This document shows positions 15,767-26,600 of a stretch of 64,000 nucleotides of DNA, piece by piece. Where the stretch lies: contig JBOHME010000007.1 of assembly GCA_050729795.1 (NCBI GenBank), positions 1 to 64,000 of the forward strand. The letters run 5' to 3'. Within the stretch, counting starts at the first letter, position 1. Each line of letters starts with the position of its first letter. This DNA comes from AP-15 sp050729795. Its GTDB lineage: Bacteria > Pseudomonadota > Alphaproteobacteria > ATCC43930 > CGMCC-115725. The notes beneath the pieces are model-generated. The model did no database searches and was not told where the DNA came from. It worked only from the letters and a program-made list of their open reading frames with translations. A program made the position numbers and the translations under genes.

Positions 15767-18700
15767 AGAGTGGCCGCGATCACGTAATCCCCATCGGTCA
15801 CGGTATAGGCCAACAAATCAGCATCGACAAAGTCTGTGAATGCGGCGGCGAGCTGCCCTTGCAGAGCCACCGCGACGAGGCCCGTGCCCGGCTCGAACGT
15901 CTGGATTCGGATGCTGCGCGGCCCATCCACAAGACCTCGACCAAGCGCCTTCGCGACCGCCTCTTTCGCGCACCAGAGGCGCAAGATCCACTCGGTCCGG
16001 GCCGGTTCGGGGATCGCCGCCAACAAATCTCGCTCGGCGCTGTCAAAGGCGACCCGTTCAAAGCTTACTGGCAGTTGGCGGATCATCTCGAGGTCGATAC
16101 CGAGATGAGCATTGTTGTGCCCGTGGCCGGCTACGGCGATGGCCACTCCGTTTGAGTGCGTCAATGACAGCCGCGGCGCCGCCGGCAGTTCCCGGATCCA
16201 CGGCCCTTCTGCGGTCGGACGGCCGTGCTCGTCCTGTACAATTTCGATATCTGCGGGAAATAAATCCAACTGATAGTGCTCTTTTAGAAAACTGCGGACC
16301 GCGTCCTTCGCAGCCGTCCGACCACTCAGCCATTCTTGCTGGCGGATTGGCGGGGCCTTGAGGCGCCGGAATGCCTGGCGCTCCCGGCGACCGAGCACAA
16401 GCGAGGCCCAGAGGTCCTGCCAAAGCGCGTTGCCCGGCTTCCGTCCCATTTCGAGGCGCCAGCATTCAAAACCGCCGCTTTCGGGAAGGGGTTCGAGGGG
16501 GCGTCGCCATGGCACGCTCATCGGCGCCGCGCGCGGCGAAATCCAAAATCGATGAAAGCGTTGCGGGGGATCGAAGCGCCGGTCCTCCCAGCCATTCAGC
16601 CGCATCCAGAGCCTGCCGTCGGCGCCGCAAATTTCGACGTCGGAGCGGATCCGGTTGTCGCCGACCAGCTCGAGCTTCAGGCGGCAGGTGATGCGCTCTC
16701 CGACCGCCTGATTATGCGCATAGAGGTTTAGCGATTCGAGACGGTAGGGGAACACGACAAAACCGCGATCCAGATACTCCGCCGCCCAGAACCCGACGAG
16801 CTGACCGGCAGCATCCAGCACAACCGGATCGGTGATAAAGCGCGGGGTTGCATCAGACCGAAACAGACCTTCGGGGGATAGGACCTTGAGCGTCGCGAGC
16901 AGACCGTTCTGCCCGGACTGTTGGATGGCGGCCACCCCCTGAAAGCACGGGCCATGAAACATGATCCCCGAACCATAAAGGTCGGCCGAGGAGAGCCGAG
17001 ATGGCCGTTCGCCCGCAAGCGACAAGAGGCCTATCGGTGGCGCTGGCGGATGCGCCTCGGCAAAAATCATGGTGCCGAGAAGCACCGGCAGCGCTGCCGG
17101 CGACGGATCGGCGGCCGCCTCGCCCCCCAGGTTTTGCACCTGGACTTCCACTTCATCGGGAGCCTCGGCAAGCCGTCGGGCGGAGATCTGCAGAGTGACC
17201 GGCTCATCCACCTCGATCCACTGACGCGCCTGGATATCGCGCATCCCGATCAGGACCTTACCCGGCATCAGCACGGCCGCGGCCTCGGCCAGCATCTCCA
17301 TGCTGATGGTCAGCGGAACCACCATAAGCGGCTTGAGCCCGGGGTCCGTTGTCGACAGCGGGCCGCCCAATGCGTGCTCGAGCAAGAACGTGTCTTCGTT
17401 CTGGTCAAGCCTGCGTCGCGCCACCAGCTCCTGGTTCGGAACCAACGAGATCACGTTCCCAAGCATCGGAAAGCGGGGCGCTGAGAAGGCGGTCCCAGTA
17501 TCACCGTTCTTCCGCTGCTGCGGCCCTCGGTGATTACTGAGGAATGTCTGCATAACCAGCTGCTGAAGCTCCAGAAAGCTCTCCATGCCTCTGGCGTATT
17601 CCTGCATCACCAAGCTGGCTTCAACTGCACCGGTATGCGGCGTCCCGTTTGGCCGGTGCTCGACAGTTGCGGCGATGATGGCGGGCGGGGGGTCGCGGTC
17701 TTCCCGGCTCCGCAGCAACCGCGAAGCGACCGGCTGTGGCTGCGGCGGAACGGCTCCTGGGTGACGCGGCGCGACGCGCAGCTCAGGGGTCCCGAGGAGG
17801 ATTTTGCGTGGCGGCACGCTGTGCTTGGCCTTGTCCTCGGGCCCGTCAAAGTCCCAGCGCACACGCCGAGGATTGCGGCGGGCATAGAGATGCTGCAGGT
17901 TTACCGGAATTCCCTGCGCCGCGAGCACGCCTACGAGATGGTTGAGCTGGGTGATGCCGGACCGCCGCGCGACATTGGACGGCATCGCCAGATGGGGTGA
18001 GCCGCGAAGGATATCGTCGACAAACGCGGTGAGATTGCCGCGCGGTCCCACCTCGACGAAGATCCGCACCCCATCGGCGTACATTCGCTCAATCGTCTGC
18101 TGGAACAGAACAGGACGAACCCAATGAGCGACAAAGATCTCCTCGATCTCAGCCGGGCTTGTCGGGTATGGCGCCGCGGTCGTGCAGGAATAGACCTCGA
18201 TGTTTGGCGCGGACAGCGGGTGCCGGGACAAAAACTCGCGACCGGCACGTTCGGCATAGGGCGCGAACATCGGGGTATGGTAAGGGCGGTCAAAGGGCAG
18301 AAATTCATAGATCAGCCCGCGCTGGCGAAGCTGCTCGACAACCTGCTCGACCGCCGGCCGCGATCCGACGACGATGTTTTGGTGCGGACAATTCTCCATC
18401 GCGATATGGAGCTCGGTGTCCGTCTGCTGGACAATTGACCGCACGGTGGCGGCGTCGGCGGCGATGGCGACCAATGCCGCCTCCGCGACCGGGTATTCGG
18501 CTCCCAGGCGGGCATGCGTGGCATGCGATGCCAGAATGGCCCTGATATAGCTCGATTCGTCATCCAGGCGGATCATCCCCGACGCAAACATCGCCGAATA
18601 TTCACCGGTGCTGTGGCCGAGCATCGCGTCTGCGCGGATCTGCAGCCCGCTCATCAACGCCCACATCGCCCGGTTGGCAATCAACACCGCTTCGATGGCG

Positions 18701-20664
18701 CCGTCGATCTGCCAGAGCCGGTGCTGCACCACGCGCCGCTCGGCCTCGGATGCGATGGACCGCGGGAAGATATAATCGCTCGGCACATAGTCGCGAGGAT
18801 GGCCGGCAAAAGCACGGTCATGGAGATCAAAGCATCTCCTAACCTCTGGAAAATATAAGCACAGGTCTAGCAGCATGTTCTCATACTGGGCACCCTCACC
18901 GGGAAACAAGAAAGCAAGTTTGCCGAGACGAGCCAGCGGCTCTTCGAAAAAATAGATGCCCCGGTTATCCTTGATCTGTTGGCACTGAGGACCCGCGAGG
19001 CGGGATTGGGCGCGAGTCAGCTTCTGTCCCAAATCCTCAAGGGACGCGGCGACGATTGCCAAACGATAACTCTTGCCCTGGAGCTCTTCGCTCAACGTAT
19101 ACGCCAGATTCTTTAGAGAGCCTTGTCCGACGTGCTGCAGATAGCCTTGAACCCGCTCTGCTTGCTCGAGCAGGTCCCGGCGGGACGCCCCCTCCAGGAT
19201 GCAGACTTCGGTTTCCCAAGGCAGCGGCTCACCACCGCCTGCCTGTTCATTGCCGGAATATTCTTCGAGCAGCACGTGACCGTTGATGCCGCCGAAGCCG
19301 AAGGCGTTTACGCCGGCGCGGCGCGGGGTGGCCGCGCCATGGATCCAGGGACGGGTCTGTGCGTTCACGTAAAAAGGGGTTTTCTCGAGCTCAAGTGCCG
19401 GATTGGGCTCGTCGCAATGGAGCGTCGGCGGCAATACCCGGTGATACAGCGCCAGCGCCGTCTTGATCATCCCGGCAATGCCGGCCGCCGGCATCGTGTG
19501 GCCGATCATGGACTTGACCGAGCCGATGGCGCAGCTCGGCAATAAGCCGCAGCGTTCGCCAAACACACGGCTCAGCGCCTGGATTTCGACCGCATCGCCA
19601 ACCGGCGTTGCAGTGCCGTGCGCCTCGATCAGACCGACGCTGCTTGGCGGGACGCCAGCCATCTCGTAGGCGAGGCGTAGCGCCATCTCCTCGCCTTCGA
19701 CGCGCGGGGCCATGACATGCAGCGCCCGACCGTCGCTGGCGGTCCCCACCCCCCGGATGACAGCATAAATCCGGTCTTGATCCCGCTCGGCATCCTCGAG
19801 CCGCTTCAGCACCACCATCCCCAGCCCTTCGCCAAGGATCGTGCCGTCGGCATCCTTATCAAATGGCCGGATCTGCTCGCGTCGCGACAGGGCACCCAAT
19901 TGGCAGAACAGAATGAAGGTCGGCAATGGCGTGTGGACATTTACTCCGCCGACCAGTGCCAGATCGCATTTGCGGCTGAGCAGGTCGTGTATTGCAATGT
20001 CGGCGGCGACCAGAGCCGAGGCGCAAGCGGCGTCCACGGTGAATGCCGGACCCATCAGATCCAGTCGGTTCGCAATCCGACCGGCGATGATATTGCCAAT
20101 GAGGGCGGGCGCGGTGTCGGCGCTGAACGGCGGCAGTCCGGCCTTCATCTCCTGTTTGATGGCGTCGATGTCCGCCGCGGAATATTCGGGGTGCAGGTTT
20201 TTCAGGACCTGCAGCACCTGCTCGACAATAAAACCATGATAGCCCACGGTCATGTTGCCGCGGTTGATATAGGTGCCCTTGCCGAGGATGACCTCGGCGC
20301 GGACATACTCGCCGGGGGATCCCGAATACCCCGCATCCGCCAGGGCGGCGCGGGCCACTTGCAGCGCCAGCCACTGGTCCGGCTCACCGCCATCGACATT
20401 GGCCGGCATGATGCCAAAGTCGAGCGGCTGAAACTGTGCCAAATCGCCAATATAGCCGCCGCGCTTGCAATAGGTTCGATCGTTGGCCCGAGAGGTCGGG
20501 TCATAGAAGACCTGGGGGTCCCAGGAGCCAGGGGGTGGTTCGGTGATCGCGTCGATCTGCGAAAGGATATTGCGCCAGTAGCTGGCAAGATCGGGCGCAC
20601 CCGGAAAGATGCACGCCATCCCGGTAATCGCCACCGCATCCGGCGGCACAGGGTGATTTTCCGT
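15745..20664 (-). CDS. Iterative PKS/PUFA-like synthase 2: KS-AT-DH with C-terminal phosphopantetheinyl transferase
   Basis: I take ATG at 20664 (MTENHPVPPDAVAITGMACI). A TTG at 20709 would overlap the upstream gene by 20 bases. Order in the 1639-residue protein: ketosynthase with active Cys about residue 214 (TVDAACASALV) and both His (EAHGTATPVGD, SMIGHTMPAAG); acyltransferase with FLFPGEGAQY and Ser about 685 (GHSTGEYSAM); a double hot-dog dehydratase-like region (EHALGGPLSTTDP, MFHGPCFQGV); a Sfp-type phosphopantetheinyl transferase near 1450-1600 (LGIDLEMI, LWCAKEAVAKALG). No ACP lies inside, so it must work on ACPs of synthase 1 or the discrete ACP. The built-in transferase would activate them. 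Confidence 0.9.
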   Translation of the reverse strand, partial: TENHPVPPDAVAITGMACIFPGAPDLASYWRNILSQIDAITEPPPGSWDPQVFYDPTSRANDRTYCKRGGYIGDLAQFQPLDFGIMPANVDGGEPDQWLALQVARAALADAGYSGSPGEYVRAEVILGKGTYINRGNMTVGYHGFIVEQVLQVLKNLHPEYSAADIDAIKQEMKAGLPPFSADTAPALIGNIIAGRIANRLDLMGPAFTVDAACASALVAADIAIHDLLSRKCDLALVGGVNVHTPLPTFILFCQLGALSRREQIRPFDKDADGTILGEGLGMVVLKRLEDAERDQDRIYAVIRGVGTASDGRALHVMAPRVEGEEMALRLAYEMAGVPPSSVGLIEAHGTATPVGDAVEIQALSRVFGERCGLLPSCAIGSVKSMIGHTMPAAGIAGMIKTALALYHRVLPPTLHCDEPNPALELEKTPFYVNAQTRPWIHGAATPRRAGVNAFGFGGINGHVLLEEYSGNEQAGGGEPLPWETEVCILEGASRRDLLEQAERVQGYLQHVGQGSLKNLAYTLSEELQGKSYRLAIVAASLEDLGQKLTRAQSRLAGPQCQQIKDNRGIYFFEEPLARLGKLAFLFPGEGAQYENMLLDLCLYFPEVRRCFDLHDRAFAGHPRDYVPSDYIFPRSIASEAERRVVQHRLWQIDGAIEAVLIANRAMWALMSGLQIRADAMLGHSTGEYSAMFASGMIRLDDESSYIRAILASHATHARLGAEYPVAEAALVAIAADAATVRSIVQQTDTELHIAMENCPHQNIVVGSRPAVEQVVEQLRQRGLIYEFLPFDRPYHTPMFAPYAERAGREFLSRHPLSAPNIEVYSCTTAAPYPTSPAEIEEIFVAHWVRPVLFQQTIERMYADGVRIFVEVGPRGNLTAFVDDILRGSPHLAMPSNVARRSGITQLNHLVGVLAAQGIPVNLQHLYARRNPRRVRWDFDGPEDKAKHSVPPRKILLGTPELRVAPRHPGAVPPQPQPVASRLLRSREDRDPPPAIIAATVEHRPNGTPHTGAVEASLVMQEYARGMESFLELQQLVMQTFLSNHRGPQQRKNGDTGTAFSAPRFPMLGNVISLVPNQELVARRRLDQNEDTFLLEHALGGPLSTTDPGLKPLMVVPLTISMEMLAEAAAVLMPGKVLIGMRDIQARQWIEVDEPVTLQISARRLAEAPDEVEVQVQNLGGEAAADPSPAALPVLLGTMIFAEAHPPAPPIGLLSLAGERPSRLSSADLYGSGIMFHGPCFQGVAAIQQSGQNGLLATLKVLSPEGLFRSDATPRFITDPVVLDAAGQLVGFWAAEYLDRGFVVFPYRLESLNLYAHNQAVGERITCRLKLELVGDNRIRSDVEICGADGRLWMRLNGWEDRRFDPPQRFHRFWISPRAAPMSVPWRRPLEPLPESGGFECWRLEMGRKPGNALWQDLWASLVLGRRERQAFRRLKAPPIRQQEWLSGRTAAKDAVRSFLKEHYQLDLFPADIEIVQDEHGRPTAEGPWIRELPAAPRLSLTHSNGVAIAVAGHGHNNAHLGIDLEMIRQLPVSFERVAFDSAERDLLAAIPEPARTEWILRLWCAKEAVAKALGRGLVDGPRSIRIQTFEPGTGLVAVALQGQLAAAFTDFVDADLLAYTVTDGDYVIAATLCERKAS

Positions 20665-20689
20665 CATCGCTGGCGTGACCGGCGCTCTC

Positions 20690-23600
20690 TCAGGGCTGCG
20701 ATCGGTCAAACATCACGTCCGGATGGTTGCCTACCAGACGGTTCAGCGCCCTGGTGCAACTCCCCTCGGCATCCTCCATAATGCCGATGACGCGGCCCTG
20801 GGTGTTGATGAACACCATATCCGCATGGACGGTCTGGCTGCCGGAATTCGGCCTGATGCGGACCTCGCAACGAACCGTTTTGGTCGGCTCGGTCGCAAAG
20901 CGCCGATAAGCGCCGAAGCGCGACGGTAGAGTCGTCATGTCCCAATGTTCACGCGTCCACAGGATGATCAGCTGAAACCCGCCATCCAGCATCAATGGAT
21001 CGATCAGCCAGCTCTCTCCCGAAGCGTCCGAGATCCACCCCATCGGGGAGGACGAAGCCAGCGCAGCGGTAACCCCGTGCTCGGAGATGTGATCGATCCG
21101 GCGCAGACCCTGGAAGAGCGGGCCATGAAATAGCCATTGTTCGTACATCTCCGACAGACCCATGGCGAGGGGGTGCCCGTCGGTCCGCGACAAGGGCTCG
21201 AACGGCGGCGGCTCGGGCAGATGTCTCACCAAATCGACGACGGCGCGATAATGAGCCCGGTGCGGACGCTCTGTCGCCACGATTTCGACCGCAAGGCTCA
21301 GCGAGTCGTCGCCTGCTGGCGGCAGGAGTTTGCCGAGGACGCGCACAGTTGCTGCCTCGTCCTGGAGCACGATGCCCTGCAGCACGAACAAATCTCGGAC
21401 CCGGGCGACCTGGAAGTCGGGCCAGCCTTGCGCGGCCACCTCGGCCATCAACTCGGTCGCCATGACCAGGGGGAAGACCGGGCGCCCGTCCAGGCGATGG
21501 TCGTCTAGATAGCGGTCATAAGTAATCTCCAATTTTCGGACCAGCTCAACGCTGCCGTTCGTGCGAGATACCTGCAACCGTTTGAGAAGCGGGAAAATTT
21601 GCAGCGGCCTTGTCAGCTCGGTCTTGGATGGTTGCCAAGTCACCCCGCCGATCACCACTTCGGCCTCACCCTTGCGGCCGCGATGCAGTTCTTGCCCGAA
21701 ATGGTGCAGACCAACCGGCTCCGGGATCAACTCGACACCGCGCGCCGCGAATTGTTGGCGTATCTCGGGCAGAACCATGCCCTCGGCGTCCCACGGCCCC
21801 CAGTTGATCGAGACCACCCGGCCCGGCCATCGACCATCCAACTGCGCCGCCAATTTGTTGAGCACCTCATTGGCGGCCGCATAATCACCCTGTCCCGGGT
21901 TGCCGAACCGCCCTGCCATGGACCCGAAGAATACCAGAAACTTCAATTGCTCCGGGCGCAGCTTCTGGCTCAGGATAAAGGCGCTGTCCGCTTTGGTGTC
22001 AAAAACGCGGTCGAACGATTCCGGAGTCTTATCCCGGATCAGCTTGTCCTCGATCACACCGGCGCCGTGGATGACACCGTCCAACCGGCCAAACGAGCGG
22101 TAGATCTCATCGATCAGGCCGCCAAACGCGGCCTCGTCGCGCACATCGACCGAGTAATAATGGGCTTTGGCGCCTGCACGCCGCAGCGCGGCGAGGTTGT
22201 TTTTGATCTCGCGCTGTGCGCGCAGCCGGGCGTAGGCGTCCTCGACACGCGCAGGCGTGACCGCCTGCCCTTGCGCGCGGAGCTGCTCGATCAGCGCCGC
22301 CTTGATTTCTTTGGGCGAGGTCAGTCCCGCGGTCTCGGTTGCCTCCTCGTGTTGCGGCAACGGCGAGCGACCGGCCAATACGAGCGTGGGCTGGAATTGC
22401 GCGGCCAGCTCGCCACCGACTCGCGCGGTGATGCCGCGCGCACCGCCCGTGATCAGCAGCACCGACGACGGACCGAGATCAAGAGCTGTCGGCTCCGTTG
22501 CAAGCAGCGGCGCGTGTTGCGGCTCGATGACAACACGACGATCGCCGTTGTAGCCGACCTCGACCCGGTCGTCCGCTGCCATGCACTCGCTCAATAAGTG
22601 ACCAGCGAGCGCCGCTGCAGGCTCCCGCGGATTGAGATCGACCACTTTGACCCGCACACTCGGCCATTCCAGCGCGATCGTTTTGGTCAGACCGACGACA
22701 CCCCCCTGCCCGGCAAAATACCCGTCCATATCCGACGGCATGGTAATGCCAAAAGCACCCCCCATTTGGGTTGCGGCGATCAGGCAAGCACCACCGTCCC
22801 GGGCCGCCTGCTGGAGGTCCGCGCTCGCCGCTTTCGCCAGATGGAACAGGCCTTTGGTCTCGAGCCTCAGGCTTTCCCTCCAACGCCCGAGGTCCATCGT
22901 CGGCGCGTCGGCCGCCTTATGCAAAGCAAGCAGATGAACGATCCCGCCCAGCGGCCCTTGCGCCTGGTGAATCGCCTCGACCAGCTCCCCGACTGCCTGC
23001 GGCGAGCCGAGGTCCGCTTCATAGCTGCCTTGCTCGAGGATTCGAGCGCCGCGGCCTGCGCGCAGCATCGCAACTTGATGGTCTTCGGCGACCAGGCTGG
23101 CGGAAAGGGCTTTCGCGACGCCGAGCTCGTCCTCGGTGAGCAGTATCACGCGGCGGGTCGCCCGCGTGCTGACCGTCTTGCGCAAAGGGGCGTCTACCGC
23201 GGCCAGGGTAAAGCGCTTTATCCGGCTCTCTGCTGCAATGTCCGTGATGCGATCGGCCGGGGCCGACGCCGTGGTTGGCGCGGCGGCCTGCCCGATTGGC
23301 TCCTTGTCCGCCGTCGTGGCGCCGGCCTCATCCGCCGCGTTGGCGGGCTCCATTTGCTGCACAATGAGGCCGACAACGCCGCGCAAGGTTTTTACGCCCG
23401 CCAGCTGCTCCATCGATCCTTCATTGAGCCCGGGCCCCGCCTCGCTGAGCGATTGCTGCAGATTGCCGAGAATTTCCACCCGTTTGATCGAGTCGATCCC
23501 GAGATCGGCTTCGAGATCGAGGTCCAAATCCAGCATTTCGGAAGGATAGCCGGTGCGCTCGCTGACAATGGCGAGGAGGCGTGCGGTGATTTGCTCCGGA

Positions 23601-26600
23601 TCGGCAAGGTTTTCATCCGGCACGGGCCGGGCGATCGAGGCGGCGGACCGCTCGCCCGGATCCACATCCGTGAGCTGGGCAACCGATCGTTCTGGCTGCG
23701 CATCACGGCTCAATTCCTCGACGATCCGATCGATGATCCCGCTCAAGGTCTTGGCCCCGGCGATCTTTTCCATCAGCCCGTCGCCGCGGTCGGGGTCGGC
23801 GCCGATCACGGATTGCTGGAAATTGCTAAGGATTTCCACCCGCTTGATCGAGTCGATGCCGAGATCGGCTTCGAGATCGAGGTCCAAATCCAGCATGTCA
23901 GCCGGATATCCGGTGCGTTCGCTGACGATGTCGAGCAGGCGCGAGGTGATCTGGGTCGCGTCCGAAGCTATCGGCGTCCCGATCGGCGGTTCTTCGACCG
24001 GAAGCGGACGAACGAGGAGCGCCGAGCCGACCTGCTGCGGATCGGAAGTCACCGGCTTCCGGTCGGGCGCACCCGACCCGTGCTCAGCATTCGGGAAAGC
24101 GGCAGCTGCCGAAGTCGGCTGGTAAACGAATGGTTCGGCAAAGAAGGGATCGGGCCTCGACAGAGCGGCGGCAGGCAGCGGATCGAACGCGGCATCGCCC
24201 GAGACACTCCGCAGGTAGCTCAGCATGACACTCTTTTGAACATCGAGAAAACGCGCCATCAGCTGTTGAAACTGGGCCATAGCCGCAGGGATCTGACCGC
24301 TCGGGACAGCGCTTAGCGCGTCGATTGGAGGCACCGGGGCGCTCGGCAGCGCCGCCGGGAGCTCGTCGAACCCGCGCCGCGTCGGCAATTCCCCATTGCC
24401 AGGGGCAGGTCGTGCAGCGGAGAGCGTGACCGGCGACCCGTTCGGTTGGTCGAACTTCTGCGATGGCAAGGCTGAAACGATCCCTTGATTATTGATGGCG
24501 GCCGGATTGATGGGGGTCGGATTGATGGAGACCGGATTGATGGAGACCGGCTTTTTGGTCTCGTCCACGGGCTTGGCGCGGCCGCCATTGACGAGCCACA
24601 CCGTCGGGGGAAGCTGCTTTGGCTGCGTCTCGCCAGCCAGAGCGTCGAGGTCCAAGCTATCGACCGACCTGCCCCGATAGAGCCGGTCGAGGTTAACCGA
24701 CACGCCGTGCACGGCAAGCTGTCCCAGCAGATGGACTAGCTGCACCAGACCGGAACGCCCGCTCTGGTCCGAGGCGACCGCCAGCTTGGGGCGGTCCCCC
24801 AATATTTGATCGACGAGCCCGGTGAGGATATTCCGCGGCCCTACCTCGACAAAGATCCGCGCGCCGGCGGCATACATCGCCTCGATTTCTCTCATAAACT
24901 CAACCGGGCGCACCAGGTGCTCGACCAGCTGTGCTGCAATCGCGGCAGGGTCGGCCGGATAAGGGCTCGCTGTCGTATTGGAGAAAACCGTGATCCGAGG
25001 TTCAGCAAGCTCGACCGTGGAAAGAAACTCGGCCAGACGTTTTTGGGCGGGAGCTACGATCGGGGAGTGGAAGGCGCAGGCGACCGGGATAACGCGCGCC
25101 GTCAATCCCTGAGCGGAAATATGCTCAACTGCCCTCTCGATGGCCGCGCGCGACCCGGAAATGACGGTCTGCTTGGGGGCGTTAGCGTTCGCCACTTGCA
25201 CGCCGGTGATGCCGGCAAGGCTCTGCGATACGGTTTTCGCCTCGGCCTCGACCGCCGCCATCATGCCTGGCTCGTCGCCTGCCGCCTCGACGATAAAACG
25301 GCCTCTTGCCTCGGACAGCGCGATCAGCACCTTATCGCTGAATGCTCCTGCCGCGGCGAGAGCGACGTATTCTCCATAACTGTGTCCGGCGACAAAATCC
25401 GGCTGCAAACCCAATGATTGCAATGTGCGGAAGATCGCCAGATCCGCCACTCCAATAGCCGGCTGGGCGATATTGGTCTGGGTCAGCGCCTGCTGCTGCG
25501 CACGTGCTTCTTCCGGGGTGAAGCTGGACGGCGGGAAGATATACGAGCTCAAAGCTCTGGCCAGTTTGCCGGTGAGAACCTGATCGCCGAGATCGAACAG
25601 TTCGCGCGCCTCGTGAAATTGGATCGCGAGGTCGCGCACCATGTGAGGGTATTGCGCGCCCTGACCGGAAAAGAGGAACGCCAGCTTGGCGGGTTGGTGC
25701 TCCTGTCGAGCCAGCGGATGCTCTGAAAAGTAAACGCCTCTGGGATCGTTGATCAGGCGCGTCTCGGGATTGCCCAGTGCTCGCCGCGCCGAGGAGAGTT
25801 TGTGCTTGAGATCGTCCAAAGACGTTGCGATCACGGCCAGCCGCAGTGGCACAGCGCCATTTCCCGCGGATTTCAGCCCGCTCGTTTGCGATACCGTAAA
25901 GGCAAGGTCACAAAGCCTCAGTCGTGCGCCGGAGGTGAGGACCTTCTCGCACGGCTCGATCGCCGCGAGCACCGCCTGACGAGAAGGCCCCTGCCACAGG
26001 AAAAGCTCGCTCGGCCAGCGCTGATAGGGCCCTGGCCGCGACGGGATCCGGTCCGCAAAATATTCTTCAAGGGCGACGTGGAAGTTGGTGCCGCCAAAAC
26101 CAAAGGCGCTGACCCCGGCCCGCCGTGGATGACCCTCGCCGCCGTTCAGCCACGGCCGCGGCTCCGCGTTGACAAAAAACGGCGTCGTTGAAAACTTGAC
26201 GCTCTGGTTTGGTCTTTCGACGCCCAACGTCGGCGGCAACACCCTGTGGTACAGCGCCAGCGCCGCCTTGACGAGGCCGGCCGCCCCGGCGGTGCATTTC
26301 GTATGCCCGATCATCGACTTTACGGAGCCGATGGCGCAGCGCTGGGGCTGGGCCTCGGCTTCGGTGAACACGTCCGTCAGTGCGCGCACCTCGGCCCGGT
26401 CGCCCGCCACGGTTCCGGTTCCGTGGGCTTCGATCAATCCGACCGTCGCCGGTGAGAAATTGGCCTTGGCATAAGCCCGCCGCAACGCCCGTGCCTGACC
26501 CTCCGGGCGCGGTGCCGTCAATCCCTTATCTCTGCCGTCGCTAGAGCTGCCGATCCCCTTGATCAGGGCGTAAATGCGATCGCCGTCGCGCTCCGCATCC

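Noticed and set aside
24480..24560. Short INP-type repeats in the synthase 1 linker as a CRISPR-like or mobile repeat
   Set aside because: They are in-frame coding repeats of a flexible linker, without spacers.
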